Position numbers and translations under genes: made by a program | The notes under the pieces: model-generated | Told to the model about the DNA's origin: nothing | The model's database searches: none | Seen by the model: the letters and a program-made list of their open reading frames with translations, nothing else | From: Hymenobacter sp. DG25B | GTDB lineage: Bacteria; Bacteroidota; Bacteroidia; Cytophagales; Hymenobacteraceae | Length of the DNA: 64,000 nucleotides | Assembly: GCF_000801315.1 (NCBI RefSeq) | Contig: NZ_CP010054.1 | Coordinates: 186,001 to 250,000, forward strand | Direction: 5' to 3' | Part shown: piece after piece, positions 30,532-41,656 of the stretch | Layout of the letters: each line of letters opens with the position of its first letter | Position numbering within the stretch: position 1 is the stretch's first letter

Positions 30532-30556
30532 AAAGTTTCAATTTTGATGAAACTTT
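30532..30556. promoter_or_regulatory. Inverted repeat before hmp, probable NsrR operator
   Basis: Perfect 9-base arms AAAGTTTCA (30532-30540) and TGAAACTTT (30548-30556) with a 7-base A/T-rich spacer, ending 12 bases before the hmp ATG. Its size and position fit a dimeric regulator. An NsrR-type Rrf2 protein is encoded just after hmp, making it the natural candidate. The assignment is from context; the published NsrR site of other phyla is not identical. Confidence 0.6.
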
Positions 30557-30568
30557 TAGAACACGCTT

Positions 30569-31783
30569 ATGAACACCCAACAGAAGGCACTGGTTACCGC
30601 TACGGTAGCTACCTTGAAAGAGCACGGTGTGGCCTTGACCACCCATTTTTACAACCGCATGTTTACCCGGAACCCCGAGTTGAAGAACATCTTCAACATG
30701 GGGAATCAGCAAAACGGCAAGCAGCAAACGGCCCTGGCCCTGGCAGTGCTGGCCTACGCCGAAAACATTGAAAACCCTATGGTGCTGGCCCCGGCCGTTA
30801 CCAAAATAGGCCACAAGCACGTGAGCCTCGATATCCGGCCGGAGCACTACGCCATTGTGGGCCGCCACCTGATTGCTTCCATTGGTGAGGTGCTGGGCGA
30901 GGCCGCTACGCCCGAGCTGCTGGACGCCTGGGCTACTGCCTACCAGGAGCTGGCCGCCCTCATGAGCGGTATTGAGCAGAAGCTGTATCAGGATGCCGTG
31001 GACCAGAAAGGCGGCTGGACGGGCTGGCGCCCTTTCCTGGTGAAGGAGAAAGTGCAGGAATCAGCGGAAATCACCTCCTTCTACCTGTACCCTGCCGATG
31101 GCGGCCCCGTGGCCGATTTCCTGCCCGGGCAATTCATCAGCCTGCGCCTGTTCCTGCCCGAGCTGAACCTGTTTCAGCCCCGCCAGTACAGTCTCTCCAG
31201 TGCGCCAAACGGGGAGTATTACCGCATTTCGGTGAAGAAGGAAGCCGGCGCCGACCTGCGCCCCGATGGCCTGATCAGCAACCGCCTGCACGAGTTTGTG
31301 CAGGTAGGCGACGTGCTGGAAGTGGCCGCCCCGGCCGGCGACTTTACCCTGGATACGGAAAAAGAGACGCCGGTAGTATTTGTAAGCGGCGGCGTGGGCC
31401 AGACGCCCCTGATGAGCATGCTGGAATTCCTGACCACCACGCAAAGTAACCGGGAAATTACGTGGGTGCATGGCTGCCGCAACCAGGCCGTGCACGCCTT
31501 CCGCGAGCCGCTCACTGAGCTGGCAGCCAATAACGACAGCCTGCGCCAGCACATCTTCTACGACCAGCTGGAAGCCGACGCGGCGGCCACAGGCAATGCC
31601 TATGCGGGCGTAGTAGAGCTGCGCAAGCTGAAGGATGCGCCCGTGTTTCAGGATGCCGACTACTACATTTGTGGTCCGGCGCCGTTCATCCGCAAGCAGG
31701 TGCAGGACCTGGTAGCGCTCCAGGTACCCCTCTCAGCCATTCACTACGAGGAGTTCGGTCCGGCTACGCTCAGCCTCAACTAA
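30569..31783 (+). CDS. hmp: Flavohemoglobin, NO dioxygenase
   Basis: Converts nitric oxide plus O2 to nitrate with NAD(P)H, in the cytoplasm. 404 residues, the standard length. The globin domain (1 to about 140) has the distal Tyr28 (HFYNRMF) and proximal His84 (KIGHKHVSLDIRPEHY). The FAD domain (about 150-260) has FLPGQFISLRL and RQYSLSSAPNG. The NAD domain (about 265-400) has VVFVSGGVGQTPLMSML, with the terminal YEEFGPA. A 25-base inverted repeat lies immediately upstream, and a NsrR-like regulator follows 68 bases downstream, so expression is probably induced by NO through loss of repression. Confidence 0.96.
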   Translation: MNTQQKALVTATVATLKEHGVALTTHFYNRMFTRNPELKNIFNMGNQQNGKQQTALALAVLAYAENIENPMVLAPAVTKIGHKHVSLDIRPEHYAIVGRHLIASIGEVLGEAATPELLDAWATAYQELAALMSGIEQKLYQDAVDQKGGWTGWRPFLVKEKVQESAEITSFYLYPADGGPVADFLPGQFISLRLFLPELNLFQPRQYSLSSAPNGEYYRISVKKEAGADLRPDGLISNRLHEFVQVGDVLEVAAPAGDFTLDTEKETPVVFVSGGVGQTPLMSMLEFLTTTQSNREITWVHGCRNQAVHAFREPLTELAANNDSLRQHIFYDQLEADAAATGNAYAGVVELRKLKDAPVFQDADYYICGPAPFIRKQVQDLVALQVPLSAIHYEEFGPATLSLN

Positions 31784-31851
31784 GGCCGGCGGCAGATGGG
31801 CCTTTTGCTTCTGATTTGTTTTCCTGGCTCCGGCCGTTGTTTTATTGCTCC

Positions 31852-32307
31852 TTGAGACTCAACCAGTTCACCGATTTTGGCCTGCGTATTTCCATGTATA
31901 TGGCGCAGAAACCGGAGGGCACCAGCACCACCATTACGGAGCTGGCGGCGCAGTTCGGTATTTCGCGCAGCCATTTGGTGAAGGTGGTGCAGTTCCTATC
32001 TCAGCATGGTGTAATTGCGGCGCAGCGGGGCCGCAAAGGCGGCCTGCGGCTGGCGCACCCGCCCGAAACCGTTCGGGTGGGGCAGTTGGTGCGGCTTCTG
32101 GAGCAAACGCCCAGCGTAATTAACTGCCGGACGGCGGCGCATTGCGTGCTGGCTGGCAATTGCCAGCTGAAATCGGCCCTGGATACGGCTTATGATGCCT
32201 TTTTCTCGGTGCTGGATGGCTACTCTCTGCGGGATGTAACCGGCGGCAACACCGGTGCCATTCTCCGGCAGCTGATGCTGGGGGCCCCACTGGAGCCGGC
32301 CGCGTAG
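31852..32307 (+). CDS. nsrR: Rrf2-family NO-sensing repressor (NsrR-like), TTG start
   Basis: Winged-helix regulator of 151 residues. The family begins MRLNQFTDFGLR, and here the same residues begin at a TTG (31852), so I chose that start over longer in-frame options overlapping hmp. The helix-turn-helix is about residues 28-55 (ITELAAQFGISRSHLVKVV), followed by the wing RGRKGGLRLA. Cys92, Cys98 and Cys104 have C-x5-C-x5-C spacing, the NsrR pattern for an Fe-S cluster that reacts with NO. It is downstream of hmp on the same strand and could be co-transcribed, giving feedback control through the inverted repeat before hmp. Confidence 0.88.
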   Translation: MRLNQFTDFGLRISMYMAQKPEGTSTTITELAAQFGISRSHLVKVVQFLSQHGVIAAQRGRKGGLRLAHPPETVRVGQLVRLLEQTPSVINCRTAAHCVLAGNCQLKSALDTAYDAFFSVLDGYSLRDVTGGNTGAILRQLMLGAPLEPAA

Positions 32308-32328
32308 TCTGCTTCGGGTATCCATAAA

Positions 32329-32364
32329 AAAGCCCCTCCGGCCGCTTAGGTCCGGAGGGGCTTT
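32329..32364. terminator. Bidirectional terminator between nsrR and serine hydrolase gene
   Basis: 13-base arms AAAGCCCCTCCGG/CCGGAGGGGCTTT with a 10-base loop, with A-rich sequence on the left and T-rich sequence on the right. It lies 21 bases after nsrR and 22 bases after the stop of the convergent gene. Confidence 0.88.
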
Positions 32365-32386
32365 CTACATCTGGGAGGAGCCTTGT

Positions 32387-33505
32387 CTATTTATAGTTCT
32401 CGGCCCGATCCTGCGGCAGGCCGGGAACAAAGTAATGGGCTACGGCTTTGGCCAAAAAGGGTGGAAAGCCGCCCCGCGTATTGGTCAGCACAATAATGGT
32501 AAGCGGCTCTTTATCCTTATCCATAAAGCGCACCACATCAGCCAGGGCCGGACCGCCGCTGTGCCCCACCAGGTGGTGGCCCTGATATTCTTCTGTAATC
32601 CAACCCAGCCCGAAGTGGGTGGGCGTTTGGTTGCGCAGGCGGTTGGCCGTCCAGAGCAGGGAAGTGTTTTCGGGTTTCAGCAGGGTGTTTTTATCGAGCG
32701 CTATGGTCCAGTTGGCCAGGTCTTCAATGGAAGAATAAAGCCCGCCGGCGGCGTAGTACCAGTCCGGGAAGCGCATGTCGCTGATGAGGTAGCGCTGGTC
32801 GGGCTTCGACCAGGAGTAGACCTCCGCCGCGCCCGGAAGAATGGAGGCGCTGCGCATCACATCATTGTCCTGGCTGTGGTTGAAAGCCGTGTTGCGCATT
32901 TTCAGCGGCAGCAGCACTTTCTGCCGGAGCGCTTTTTCAAACGAAAGCCCGGTTACGCGGCTGATAATAGCCTGCAGCACGGCGTAATCGGTGCTGACGT
33001 AAAAGTCTTTGGTGCCGGGCTCGTAGGCCATGGGTAGCGCGGCGGCCGTGCGCAGGGCGTGGCCGTTGTTGCGCGTGGTAGCCAGCGGCACCAGCTTAAT
33101 ACCCGACTGATGGGCCGCCAGCTCCCGCACCGTAATACTTTGCCAGGCCGCCGGAATAGAATCCAGGTACGTACCGATGCGTTCATCCAGTTTCAGCTTG
33201 CCCTCCTGCACCAGCACGGCCAGCAGCGTGCCGGTTAAGGGTTTGGTAGCCGAAGCCATTTGAAATGGTGTTTGGGGTGTAACCGGCTGTTTCCAGGTAA
33301 GGCTGGCCAAACCGTAAGTGCCCAGCTTGAGCACCTTGCCATTTTTGATAACGGCCACCGCCGCCCCCGGAATATGCTGCGCGGCCATAGTGCGGCGCAT
33401 GAATACATCTACGGAATCGGGCCGCGGCTTGGCGGGGGCTGCATACGTGTTGAGCCCCGGAAACAGGGCCGTGAGGAAACCGAAAATTTGAAGGAGCGTT
33501 TTCAT
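32387..33505 (-). CDS. Beta-lactamase-family serine hydrolase (class C / penicillin-binding-like)
   Basis: Exported serine hydrolase of 372 residues from ATG 33505, with signal peptide MKTLLQIFGFLTALFPGLNT (cleavage probably near YAA-P). Ser85-x-x-Lys88 (SATK) is the catalytic pair of the beta-lactamase/DD-peptidase fold. A YxTxY (YVSTDYAVL) segment replaces the usual YxN, and GHSGGPA near the C-terminus replaces KTG, as in the esterase/aminopeptidase branch. The substrate could be a peptide, ester or cell-wall stem; resistance activity should not be assumed. A TAGGTTTG (minus strand 33552-33545) is a full -7 match 40 bases upstream. It stands alone between terminators. Confidence 0.85.
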   Translation of the reverse strand: MKTLLQIFGFLTALFPGLNTYAAPAKPRPDSVDVFMRRTMAAQHIPGAAVAVIKNGKVLKLGTYGLASLTWKQPVTPQTPFQMASATKPLTGTLLAVLVQEGKLKLDERIGTYLDSIPAAWQSITVRELAAHQSGIKLVPLATTRNNGHALRTAAALPMAYEPGTKDFYVSTDYAVLQAIISRVTGLSFEKALRQKVLLPLKMRNTAFNHSQDNDVMRSASILPGAAEVYSWSKPDQRYLISDMRFPDWYYAAGGLYSSIEDLANWTIALDKNTLLKPENTSLLWTANRLRNQTPTHFGLGWITEEYQGHHLVGHSGGPALADVVRFMDKDKEPLTIIVLTNTRGGFPPFLAKAVAHYFVPGLPQDRAENYK

Positions 33506-33630
33506 AGCAGAGCGTAGAAATGAAGAGGAACAGAACAGTAGGCACAAACCTACGAAACAATTCGTATTTGCTTATCACATCTTCATGTGATAGTCTGTGA
33601 ACCGCCCTGCCAGACAGGCTACCCACAAAA

Positions 33631-33666
33631 AAACGGCGGGCCGCTTCGAAAAGCAGCCCGCCGTTT
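33631..33666 (-). terminator. Rho-independent terminator after the molybdoenzyme gene
   Basis: 11-base arms AAACGGCGGGC/GCCCGCCGTTT, with an inner GCTT/AAGC pairing in the loop, 18 bases beyond the stop at 33684. A-run/T-run flanks support termination of the minus-strand operon. Confidence 0.8.
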
Positions 33667-33683
33667 ACCCTATCATTTCTTCG

Positions 33684-36239
<2,556 letters not shown>

Positions 36240-36292
36240 TACTTGACAAGAGCTAAGGGTGAGACTTTCAAAAGCGAACAACAGGCGGTGGG

Positions 36293-36625
36293 CTAATGCT
36301 TGCAGCCCAGGTCTTTCTCTACTAAAATACGTAATACTTGGTTAGCAAGCACTTCCACCTGGCCTTCCAGACTTACTGCTTCCGTGCTTGTCCAGCTGTC
36401 GGAGAGGGCCGCGGGCAGCAATACCCGGATTGTAGCGCCTTCGTAGCGGATGCCCGGCGTGCTGCCCGGGGTGGCCGCGTCGCGCTCCAGGGTGTAAGTC
36501 AGGCAGTCAGTGGCCAGGGGGCCCAGCGGCACTACGGTTTGCAGGCGCCCCAGGCGGCTGAAATCACTGATTTCCTCCGGGGAGAGGCGCAGGCGGAGGG
36601 TGTTGTCTTCGAGACGAAGCTTCAT
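36293..36625 (-). CDS. Small conserved protein in the fdh operon (DUF7009-like)
   Basis: 110-residue protein, MKLRLEDNTLRLRLSPEEI at the start, no signal peptide or membrane segment, ending in an acidic tail with Cys-Lys-His. The N-terminal pattern resembles a Bacteroidota family that recurs beside formate dehydrogenase genes (recalled as DUF7009, not checked). It sits 53 bases upstream of the molybdoenzyme and about 80 downstream of fdhD, same strand, so it is probably co-transcribed. Possible roles are a chaperone or an accessory factor for the enzyme. Function unknown. Confidence 0.7.
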   Translation of the reverse strand: MKLRLEDNTLRLRLSPEEISDFSRLGRLQTVVPLGPLATDCLTYTLERDAATPGSTPGIRYEGATIRVLLPAALSDSWTSTEAVSLEGQVEVLANQVLRILVEKDLGCKH

Positions 36626-36706
36626 AACAAAGGCGGGGAGAGGCCCCGGTAAGCTAAAACGAAATTTAAGTGCGTGATGGCTGAAAAAGCAGTGCGCCGG
36701 CCTTGC

Positions 36707-37573
36707 TTAAACCCTGATTCGCCACTCGCCGCAGTAAATATTGAAGCGCTCCTGCCGCAGAAAGCCGCACACCGTCATACCAAAGTTTTGGGCCGCCTGC
36801 ACCGCCAGGGAGCTGGGGGCACCCACGGCGGCCAGCACGGCAATGCCGGCCACGGCGGCCTTCTGCACCAGCTCAAAGCTGACGCGCCCACTCACCAGCA
36901 GCACGTGCCGGTGCAGGGGCAGCCAGCCCTGCAGCAGCGCCGCCCCTATTACTTTATCCAGGGCGTTGTGGCGGCCCACATCTTCCCGCAGCAAAAGCAG
37001 CTCGCCTTCCGGCGAAAACAGGGCCGCCGCGTGCAGGCCGCCGGTTTGCTCAAACAGCGCCTGGGCGGCGCGCTGGCGTTCCGGCAGCTGGTGCAGCACC
37101 TCGGCGGCTACGTAGGGACCATCCGTAGGCAACACCGGGCAGGAGGCCGCGTGTACGGCATCAATACTGGTTTTGCCGCATACGCCGCAGCTGCTGCTGG
37201 TATAGAAGTGTCGCTCCATGCGCGGCAGGTCTACCGCCACGGCGGGGGCCAGTTCGGCCCGCACTACATTCTCGCGCTCTTCTTCCTTCGCTACATCGGG
37301 GCAGTAAATTACCCCGTACAGCTCCTCGCGGCCGCGGATAATGCCTTCCGTCAGTAGAAAGCCGGCGGCCAGCTCAAAATCGTGGCCGGGCGTGCGCATG
37401 GTAACGGCCACGGTGCGGTGCTGGCGGTTAGCCGTGGGGCCATAGCCTATCCGTATTTCCAGGGGCTCTTCGGCAGCCAGCACATCGGGCGCCACCGTTA
37501 CGCTGGTGCCGCGCACGGTGTGCACCGTTACATACTCGTAGCTGGTAGGAGGCAGAAAGACGGAAGTAGACAC
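36707..37573 (-). CDS. fdhD: Formate dehydrogenase accessory sulfurtransferase FdhD
   Basis: Transfers sulfur to the Moco of formate dehydrogenase, needed for its activity. 288 residues; a GTG start at 37573 is used because no ATG lies nearby. The redox-active pair is in SSCGVCGKTSIDAV (C129, C132). Other family motifs are PLEIRIGYG near residue 38, TPGHDFELAAGFLLTEGI, and EDVGRHNALDKVIG. Divergent from moeB (164 bases between starts) and first gene of the minus-strand operon with the small conserved gene and molybdoenzyme. The linkage supports a sulfurated, formate-dehydrogenase-type active site. Confidence 0.94.
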   Translation of the reverse strand: MSTSVFLPPTSYEYVTVHTVRGTSVTVAPDVLAAEEPLEIRIGYGPTANRQHRTVAVTMRTPGHDFELAAGFLLTEGIIRGREELYGVIYCPDVAKEEERENVVRAELAPAVAVDLPRMERHFYTSSSCGVCGKTSIDAVHAASCPVLPTDGPYVAAEVLHQLPERQRAAQALFEQTGGLHAAALFSPEGELLLLREDVGRHNALDKVIGAALLQGWLPLHRHVLLVSGRVSFELVQKAAVAGIAVLAAVGAPSSLAVQAAQNFGMTVCGFLRQERFNIYCGEWRIRV

Positions 37574-37641
37574 GGCAGACAGTAAAAGCAGTAGAAGTAC
37601 CCAGGCCCGGACGGGCGCTGGCGCTAATGGGGGCAGCGGTA

Positions 37642-37674
37642 TTTGTTTAACTTTATCAGCCCGGCGTAAGTTTT
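37642..37674 (+). promoter_or_regulatory. Candidate promoter for moeB
   Basis: TTTG at 37642-37645, 21 bases, then TAAGTTTT at 37667-37674, one mismatch from TAnnTTTG, with the start codon about 60 bases downstream. Spacing and both boxes fit the Bacteroidota consensus. Confidence 0.45.
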
Positions 37675-37736
37675 ATAGCCACACCGGCGGCTACCTTTTT
37701 CGGCCGGCTGGGGTTCATCTATTTCCTTCAATATAC

Positions 37737-38846
37737 GTGCTTACCGCTACCGAAAAACAGAGATACCGCCGCCACCTGCAACTACCCGAGATTGGCGAGG
37801 CCGGCCAGCTGCGGCTGCGCGCGGCGCGGGTGCTGGTAGTGGGCGCCGGCGGGCTGGGCTGCCCGGTGCTGCAATACCTGGCGGCGGCCGGCGTAGGCAC
37901 CCTGGGCATTGCCGATTCCGACCGGGTGGAGCTCAGCAACCTGCAGCGGCAGGTGCTCTACGGCCCGGCCGATATCGGCCAGCTAAAAGCCGCCGCGGCC
38001 GCCCGGGAGGTGCACCGCCTCAACCCGGATGTCTACTGCCGCCAGCACATGCTGCGGGTAGACCGCGCCAACGTGCGGGAGGTACTGGAAAACTACGATA
38101 TAGTGGTAGATGGCTCCGATAACTTCCCCACCCGCTACCTGCTGAACGATGCCTGTGTGAGCATGGGCAAGCCGCTGATATCGGGCGCTATTTACAAGTT
38201 TGAAGGTCAGGTTTCCGTCTTCAACTACCAGGGCGGGCCTACCTACCGGTGCCTGTTTCCTACCCCGCCCAGTGCCACGGAGGCCCCCAACTGCGACACT
38301 ACCGGCGTACTGGGCGTACTGCCCGGCCTGGTAGGCACTGCGCAGGCCACCGAAACGCTGAAGGTGATTTTAGGCCTAGGCGAAGTACTAAGTGGCCGCC
38401 TCTGGATTTTTGATGCCCTAACCTTCCAGAGCCGACTGCTACGCTTTGAGCGCCACCCGGAGCACAGCCAGCTGCACCTGGATACCGCCAACCTCTCCGA
38501 CTACCAGGATTGGTGCGCCCCTGATTTGCGCAGCGTTTCCCCCATGGAGCTGCAGGCGCTGCTCCAGTCTGATTCGCCCCCTTTTCTGCTGGATGTGCGG
38601 GAACCCGACGAGCACACCATCTGCCACCTCAGCGGGGCCATGCTACTGCCGTTGGCCCACGTAGCGCAGGGCGCTAACCAGCTGCCCCGCCAGCATGCCG
38701 TAGTAGTATATTGCCACCACGGCACCCGCAGTGCCCAGGCCATTGCCCAGCTGCAGGACCAATTTGGCTTCAGCAATCTGCTCAACCTCACCGGCGGCAT
38801 TCATGCCTGGGCCACCGAAATAGATACCCAAATGCCCACCTACTAA
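37737..38846 (+). CDS. moeB: MoeB/ThiF-type adenylyltransferase fused to a rhodanese domain
   Basis: Activates the C-terminal glycine of a sulfur carrier such as MoaD by adenylation, and the attached rhodanese can supply sulfur. 369 residues from a GTG start. GAGGLG nucleotide loop at 36-41, DSDRVELSNLQRQVLY, active-site Cys186 in APNCDTTGVLG, and rhodanese loop YCHHGTRS with Cys326. The zinc-binding CxxC pair common in MoeB proteins is not evident: only YRCLFP and no CxxC follow. moaD in this window ends VSGG, a fitting substrate. It begins the plus-strand run that continues with the MOT1-like transporter (82-base gap). Confidence 0.9.
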   Translation: MLTATEKQRYRRHLQLPEIGEAGQLRLRAARVLVVGAGGLGCPVLQYLAAAGVGTLGIADSDRVELSNLQRQVLYGPADIGQLKAAAAAREVHRLNPDVYCRQHMLRVDRANVREVLENYDIVVDGSDNFPTRYLLNDACVSMGKPLISGAIYKFEGQVSVFNYQGGPTYRCLFPTPPSATEAPNCDTTGVLGVLPGLVGTAQATETLKVILGLGEVLSGRLWIFDALTFQSRLLRFERHPEHSQLHLDTANLSDYQDWCAPDLRSVSPMELQALLQSDSPPFLLDVREPDEHTICHLSGAMLLPLAHVAQGANQLPRQHAVVVYCHHGTRSAQAIAQLQDQFGFSNLLNLTGGIHAWATEIDTQMPTY

Positions 38847-38928
38847 CCAGGCGCGGGATACCAGCAAAGCCTGGCTACTTTTCGCCCCCAACCCTTTACT
38901 TCCTGCCTGCTTTTATTTCTGCTTCCTG

Positions 38929-40092
38929 ATGCCGCTCACTGCCTCTCCCCCCTCCCGCCCCCGTATTCGCTTCGACCGTAACGAGCTGGCGGGTGCTTTC
39001 GGGGATTTGGGCACCGACCTGCCCCTGCTTATCGGCATTATTGCCGCCTCCGGCGTGGATAGCGCCAGTGTATTGGTCATGTTTGGGCTGATGCAGGTGT
39101 TTTCCGGGCTATGGTATGGCTTGCCCATGCCGGTGCAGCCGCTCAAGGCGTTTGCGGCCCTGGTTATTGCCCAGAAAATTCCGGGACGCATTATTTATGG
39201 CGGCGGGCTGGCCATTGGCATCGGCATGCTGGTGTTGTCCCTTACCGGGCTGATTGATGCCCTGGCCCGCCTGATTCCCAAGCCCGTGGTGCGCGGCATT
39301 CAGTTTGGGCTGGCCCTACAGCTGGCCACCCTGGCCCTGAAACAGTACGTACCCGCCGACGGCGTGGGTGGCTATGCGCTGGCCGCCGCTGCCTTCCTGA
39401 TTACGGTGGTTTTGCTGGGCAACCGCCGCTGGCCGGCGGCGCTCTTTGTGGTGGCCCTGGGCATTGGGTATGCTTTGGTTTTCAAGCTGGACCTGGCCAC
39501 GGCCCAGCGCGCCGCAGGTTTCCACGTCCCCTCCTGGCACATCCCCGCCACCGCCGATATCCTCACCGGCGCCGTGCTGCTGGCACTGCCGCAGATTCCA
39601 CTGTCGCTCGGCAACTCCATTCTGGCCACCGAACAGGTACTGCACGACCATTTCCCGGAGCGCCCTATTACGGTGCGGCAAATCAGCTTTACCTATGCTT
39701 TGATGAACCTGGTAAACCCGTTTTTCGGTGGATTTCCGGTTTGCCACGGCTCGGGCGGGTTGGCTGGCCACTATGCCTTTGGGGCCCGCACGGGCGGCTC
39801 GGTGCTGCTGTATGGCGGGCTGTTCCTGATTCTGGGTTTGTTTTTCAGCCAGGGCTTTGCGCAGGTGGTGCAGATTTTTCCGCTACCGGTGCTGGGCGTT
39901 TTGCTCCTGTTTGAAGCCCTTACCCTGGCCGCCCTGCTCCGCGACATTACTTCTTCCCGCAACGATTTGGTAGTGGCGCTTTTGGTGGGTTTACTCTGCG
40001 GCGGCCTGCCCTATGGCTATCTGGTGGGGCTGGTAGTGGGCACGGCTGTATACTACGCCATGCGCCGCAACTGGGTGGGTCTGGGAAAGTAA
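38929..40092 (+). CDS. MOT1-type molybdate transporter
   Basis: Integral membrane protein of 387 residues with about 10 hydrophobic segments. The two signature loops of the MOT1 family are present: NELAGAFGDLGTDLPLLIGI near residue 20 and GGFPVCHGSGGLAGHYAFGA near residue 270. MOT1 proteins carry molybdate in algae and plants, and bacterial relatives occur in Moco clusters (family knowledge). Position between moeB and the moa genes supports molybdate as cargo; sulfate remains possible. No modABC-type system is seen in the window. Probable co-transcription with moeB. Confidence 0.85.
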   Translation: MPLTASPPSRPRIRFDRNELAGAFGDLGTDLPLLIGIIAASGVDSASVLVMFGLMQVFSGLWYGLPMPVQPLKAFAALVIAQKIPGRIIYGGGLAIGIGMLVLSLTGLIDALARLIPKPVVRGIQFGLALQLATLALKQYVPADGVGGYALAAAAFLITVVLLGNRRWPAALFVVALGIGYALVFKLDLATAQRAAGFHVPSWHIPATADILTGAVLLALPQIPLSLGNSILATEQVLHDHFPERPITVRQISFTYALMNLVNPFFGGFPVCHGSGGLAGHYAFGARTGGSVLLYGGLFLILGLFFSQGFAQVVQIFPLPVLGVLLLFEALTLAALLRDITSSRNDLVVALLVGLLCGGLPYGYLVGLVVGTAVYYAMRRNWVGLGK

Positions 40093-40131
40093 GCTTACTT
40101 CACGGCCCTAATCATTGCTAACTATCACGCC

Positions 40132-40515
40132 ATGACTACTCCCGAACAAAACAAGCAGAACGCCATAGCCTTTTATGAGTTGATGTTCAATGCGTGCCAG
40201 CCCATAGAAGCCGTGGCGCGCTACGTGGGAGCCGAATACACCCAGCACAACCCCGGCGTGCCCGATGGCAAGGATGGCTTCATTGCCTATTTCGAGCGGA
40301 TGGCACAGGAGTACCCCGGCAAGCGCGTGCACGTGAAGCGGGCCATTGCCGAGGATAGCTACGTGGTGCTCCACTGCCTGCAGCACTGGCCCGGCGACCA
40401 TGACTACGCCGGCATGGACATTTTCCGCTTTGATGAGCACGGCAAGATTGTGGAGCACTGGGACGTGTTGCAGGTAGTCCCAAGCAGGGCCGCCAACACC
40501 AACACCATGTTCTAA
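40132..40515 (+). CDS. NTF2-like / SnoaL-like protein
   Basis: 127-residue protein with the cone-shaped NTF2 fold, judged from helical N-terminus ([21 protein letters not shown]), [14 protein letters not shown] and the C-terminal strand [19 protein letters not shown]. Family members are often small hydratases, isomerases or cyclases that use a deep pocket. No signal peptide. It lies between the molybdate transporter and moaA, convergent to moaA with only 6 bases between stops. Whether it belongs functionally to Moco metabolism is unknown. Confidence 0.82.
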   Translation: MTTPEQNKQNAIAFYELMFNACQPIEAVARYVGAEYTQHNPGVPDGKDGFIAYFERMAQEYPGKRVHVKRAIAEDSYVVLHCLQHWPGDHDYAGMDIFRFDEHGKIVEHWDVLQVVPSRAANTNTMF

Positions 40516-40521
40516 AAACGC

Positions 40522-41529
40522 CTATCCCCCTATTGTCGACATGGACTCAAAGCTGAGCTGGTGCAGGGGGCGCTGCTGTTCAGCTTCGAAGCCGTTGGCG
40601 GCGCGGTAGCGGAAGGCTGTGGTCAGGGCCGTGCTGATTTCCTCGTCGGTGGCGCCGCCGCGTAGCAGGGCGCGCACATCCAGTACGCCCTGGTCGTAGA
40701 GGCAGGTTTTCAGGCCACCTTCGGCCGTGAGCCGGATGCGGTTGCAGGTACCGCAAAAGGTGCGGGAGTAGGCCGCAATAATGCCCACATTGCCTACATA
40801 TCCCGGTATAGTGTACTCGGCGGCCGTGGCGCCGGGAGCTGTGGGCACCGGCGTTAAATCAGGAAAATGCCCGGCCAGATGCTCCCGGATGCGCACGTGG
40901 TTCCAGGGCAGGGACATGGCCGCGTGGCTGCCGCCATTGAAAGGCATTTCCTCAATAAAGCGTACTTCCACGGGCAGGTCACGGGTCAGCTCGGCCAGCG
41001 GAATAATGTCCTCCGTGTTCTGCCCATCCATCACCACCGCATTAATTTTCACCTGAATACCAGCCGCTACCAGGGCATCAAACGTGGCCAGCACCTGGGG
41101 CAGCTCGTCGCGGCGGGTAATGCGCAGGAAGCGGGCCCGATCCAGCGTATCCAGGCTGAGGTTCACGCTTCGGATGCCCAAGCGCACCAGCTCCGGCACG
41201 TGCGGGGCCGTCAGCACCCCGTTGGTAGTCAACCCAATATCCGTAATGCCTTCTATCTGCCGCAGCCGGCCGATGAACGGCAGCAGGCCCCGGCGCACGA
41301 AGGGCTCCCCGCCCGTGAGGCGCACTTTGTGCACACCCAGGCGGGCCAGAATCCGGACTACACGCTCCAGCTCCTCGTAGCTCAGCAGGGCCTGCCGGGG
41401 CACGTAGTCGATGCCCTGCTCCGGCATGCAGTAGAAGCAGCGCAGGTTGCACCGGTCCGTAACGGCCAGCCGCACGTACTCGAGGGGGCGGCCGTGGTTA
41501 TCATATAAAACGGAAGCGGTGGCAGACAT
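40522..41529 (-). CDS. moaA: GTP 3',8-cyclase
   Basis: Radical SAM enzyme for the first step of Moco synthesis, GTP to 3',8-cH2GTP. 335 residues from ATG 41529. The radical SAM cluster is CNLRCFYC (C27, C31, C34), and the C-terminal cluster C-x2-C-x13-C is in TFCGTCNRIRL then KTCLYDQG. The terminal Gly-Gly needed for activity (MSTIGG) is present. Divergent from moaD with 127 bases between starts, which must hold both promoters; TTTATTTG at 41617-41624 is one mismatch from TAnnTTTG for moaD. Confidence 0.96.
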   Translation of the reverse strand: MSATASVLYDNHGRPLEYVRLAVTDRCNLRCFYCMPEQGIDYVPRQALLSYEELERVVRILARLGVHKVRLTGGEPFVRRGLLPFIGRLRQIEGITDIGLTTNGVLTAPHVPELVRLGIRSVNLSLDTLDRARFLRITRRDELPQVLATFDALVAAGIQVKINAVVMDGQNTEDIIPLAELTRDLPVEVRFIEEMPFNGGSHAAMSLPWNHVRIREHLAGHFPDLTPVPTAPGATAAEYTIPGYVGNVGIIAAYSRTFCGTCNRIRLTAEGGLKTCLYDQGVLDVRALLRGGATDEEISTALTTAFRYRAANGFEAEQQRPLHQLSFESMSTIGG

Positions 41530-41656
41530 AGGGAGGAAAGCAGAAGGAAACCCGCCGCAAGAAGCGCGGCAGGTTCTGAACAAAAAACGCGCCCGCGCCT
41601 TTTCTGTTCAATTTAATTTATTTGATCGGCAAACCCGGCCCGCCGTACTTACAGCC

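Noticed and set aside
31669..31851. Longer start for the NsrR-like gene overlapping hmp
   Set aside because: The extra residues (MWSGAVHPQAG...) do not resemble the family, which begins MRLNQFTDFG; the TTG at 31852 gives exactly that N-terminus.
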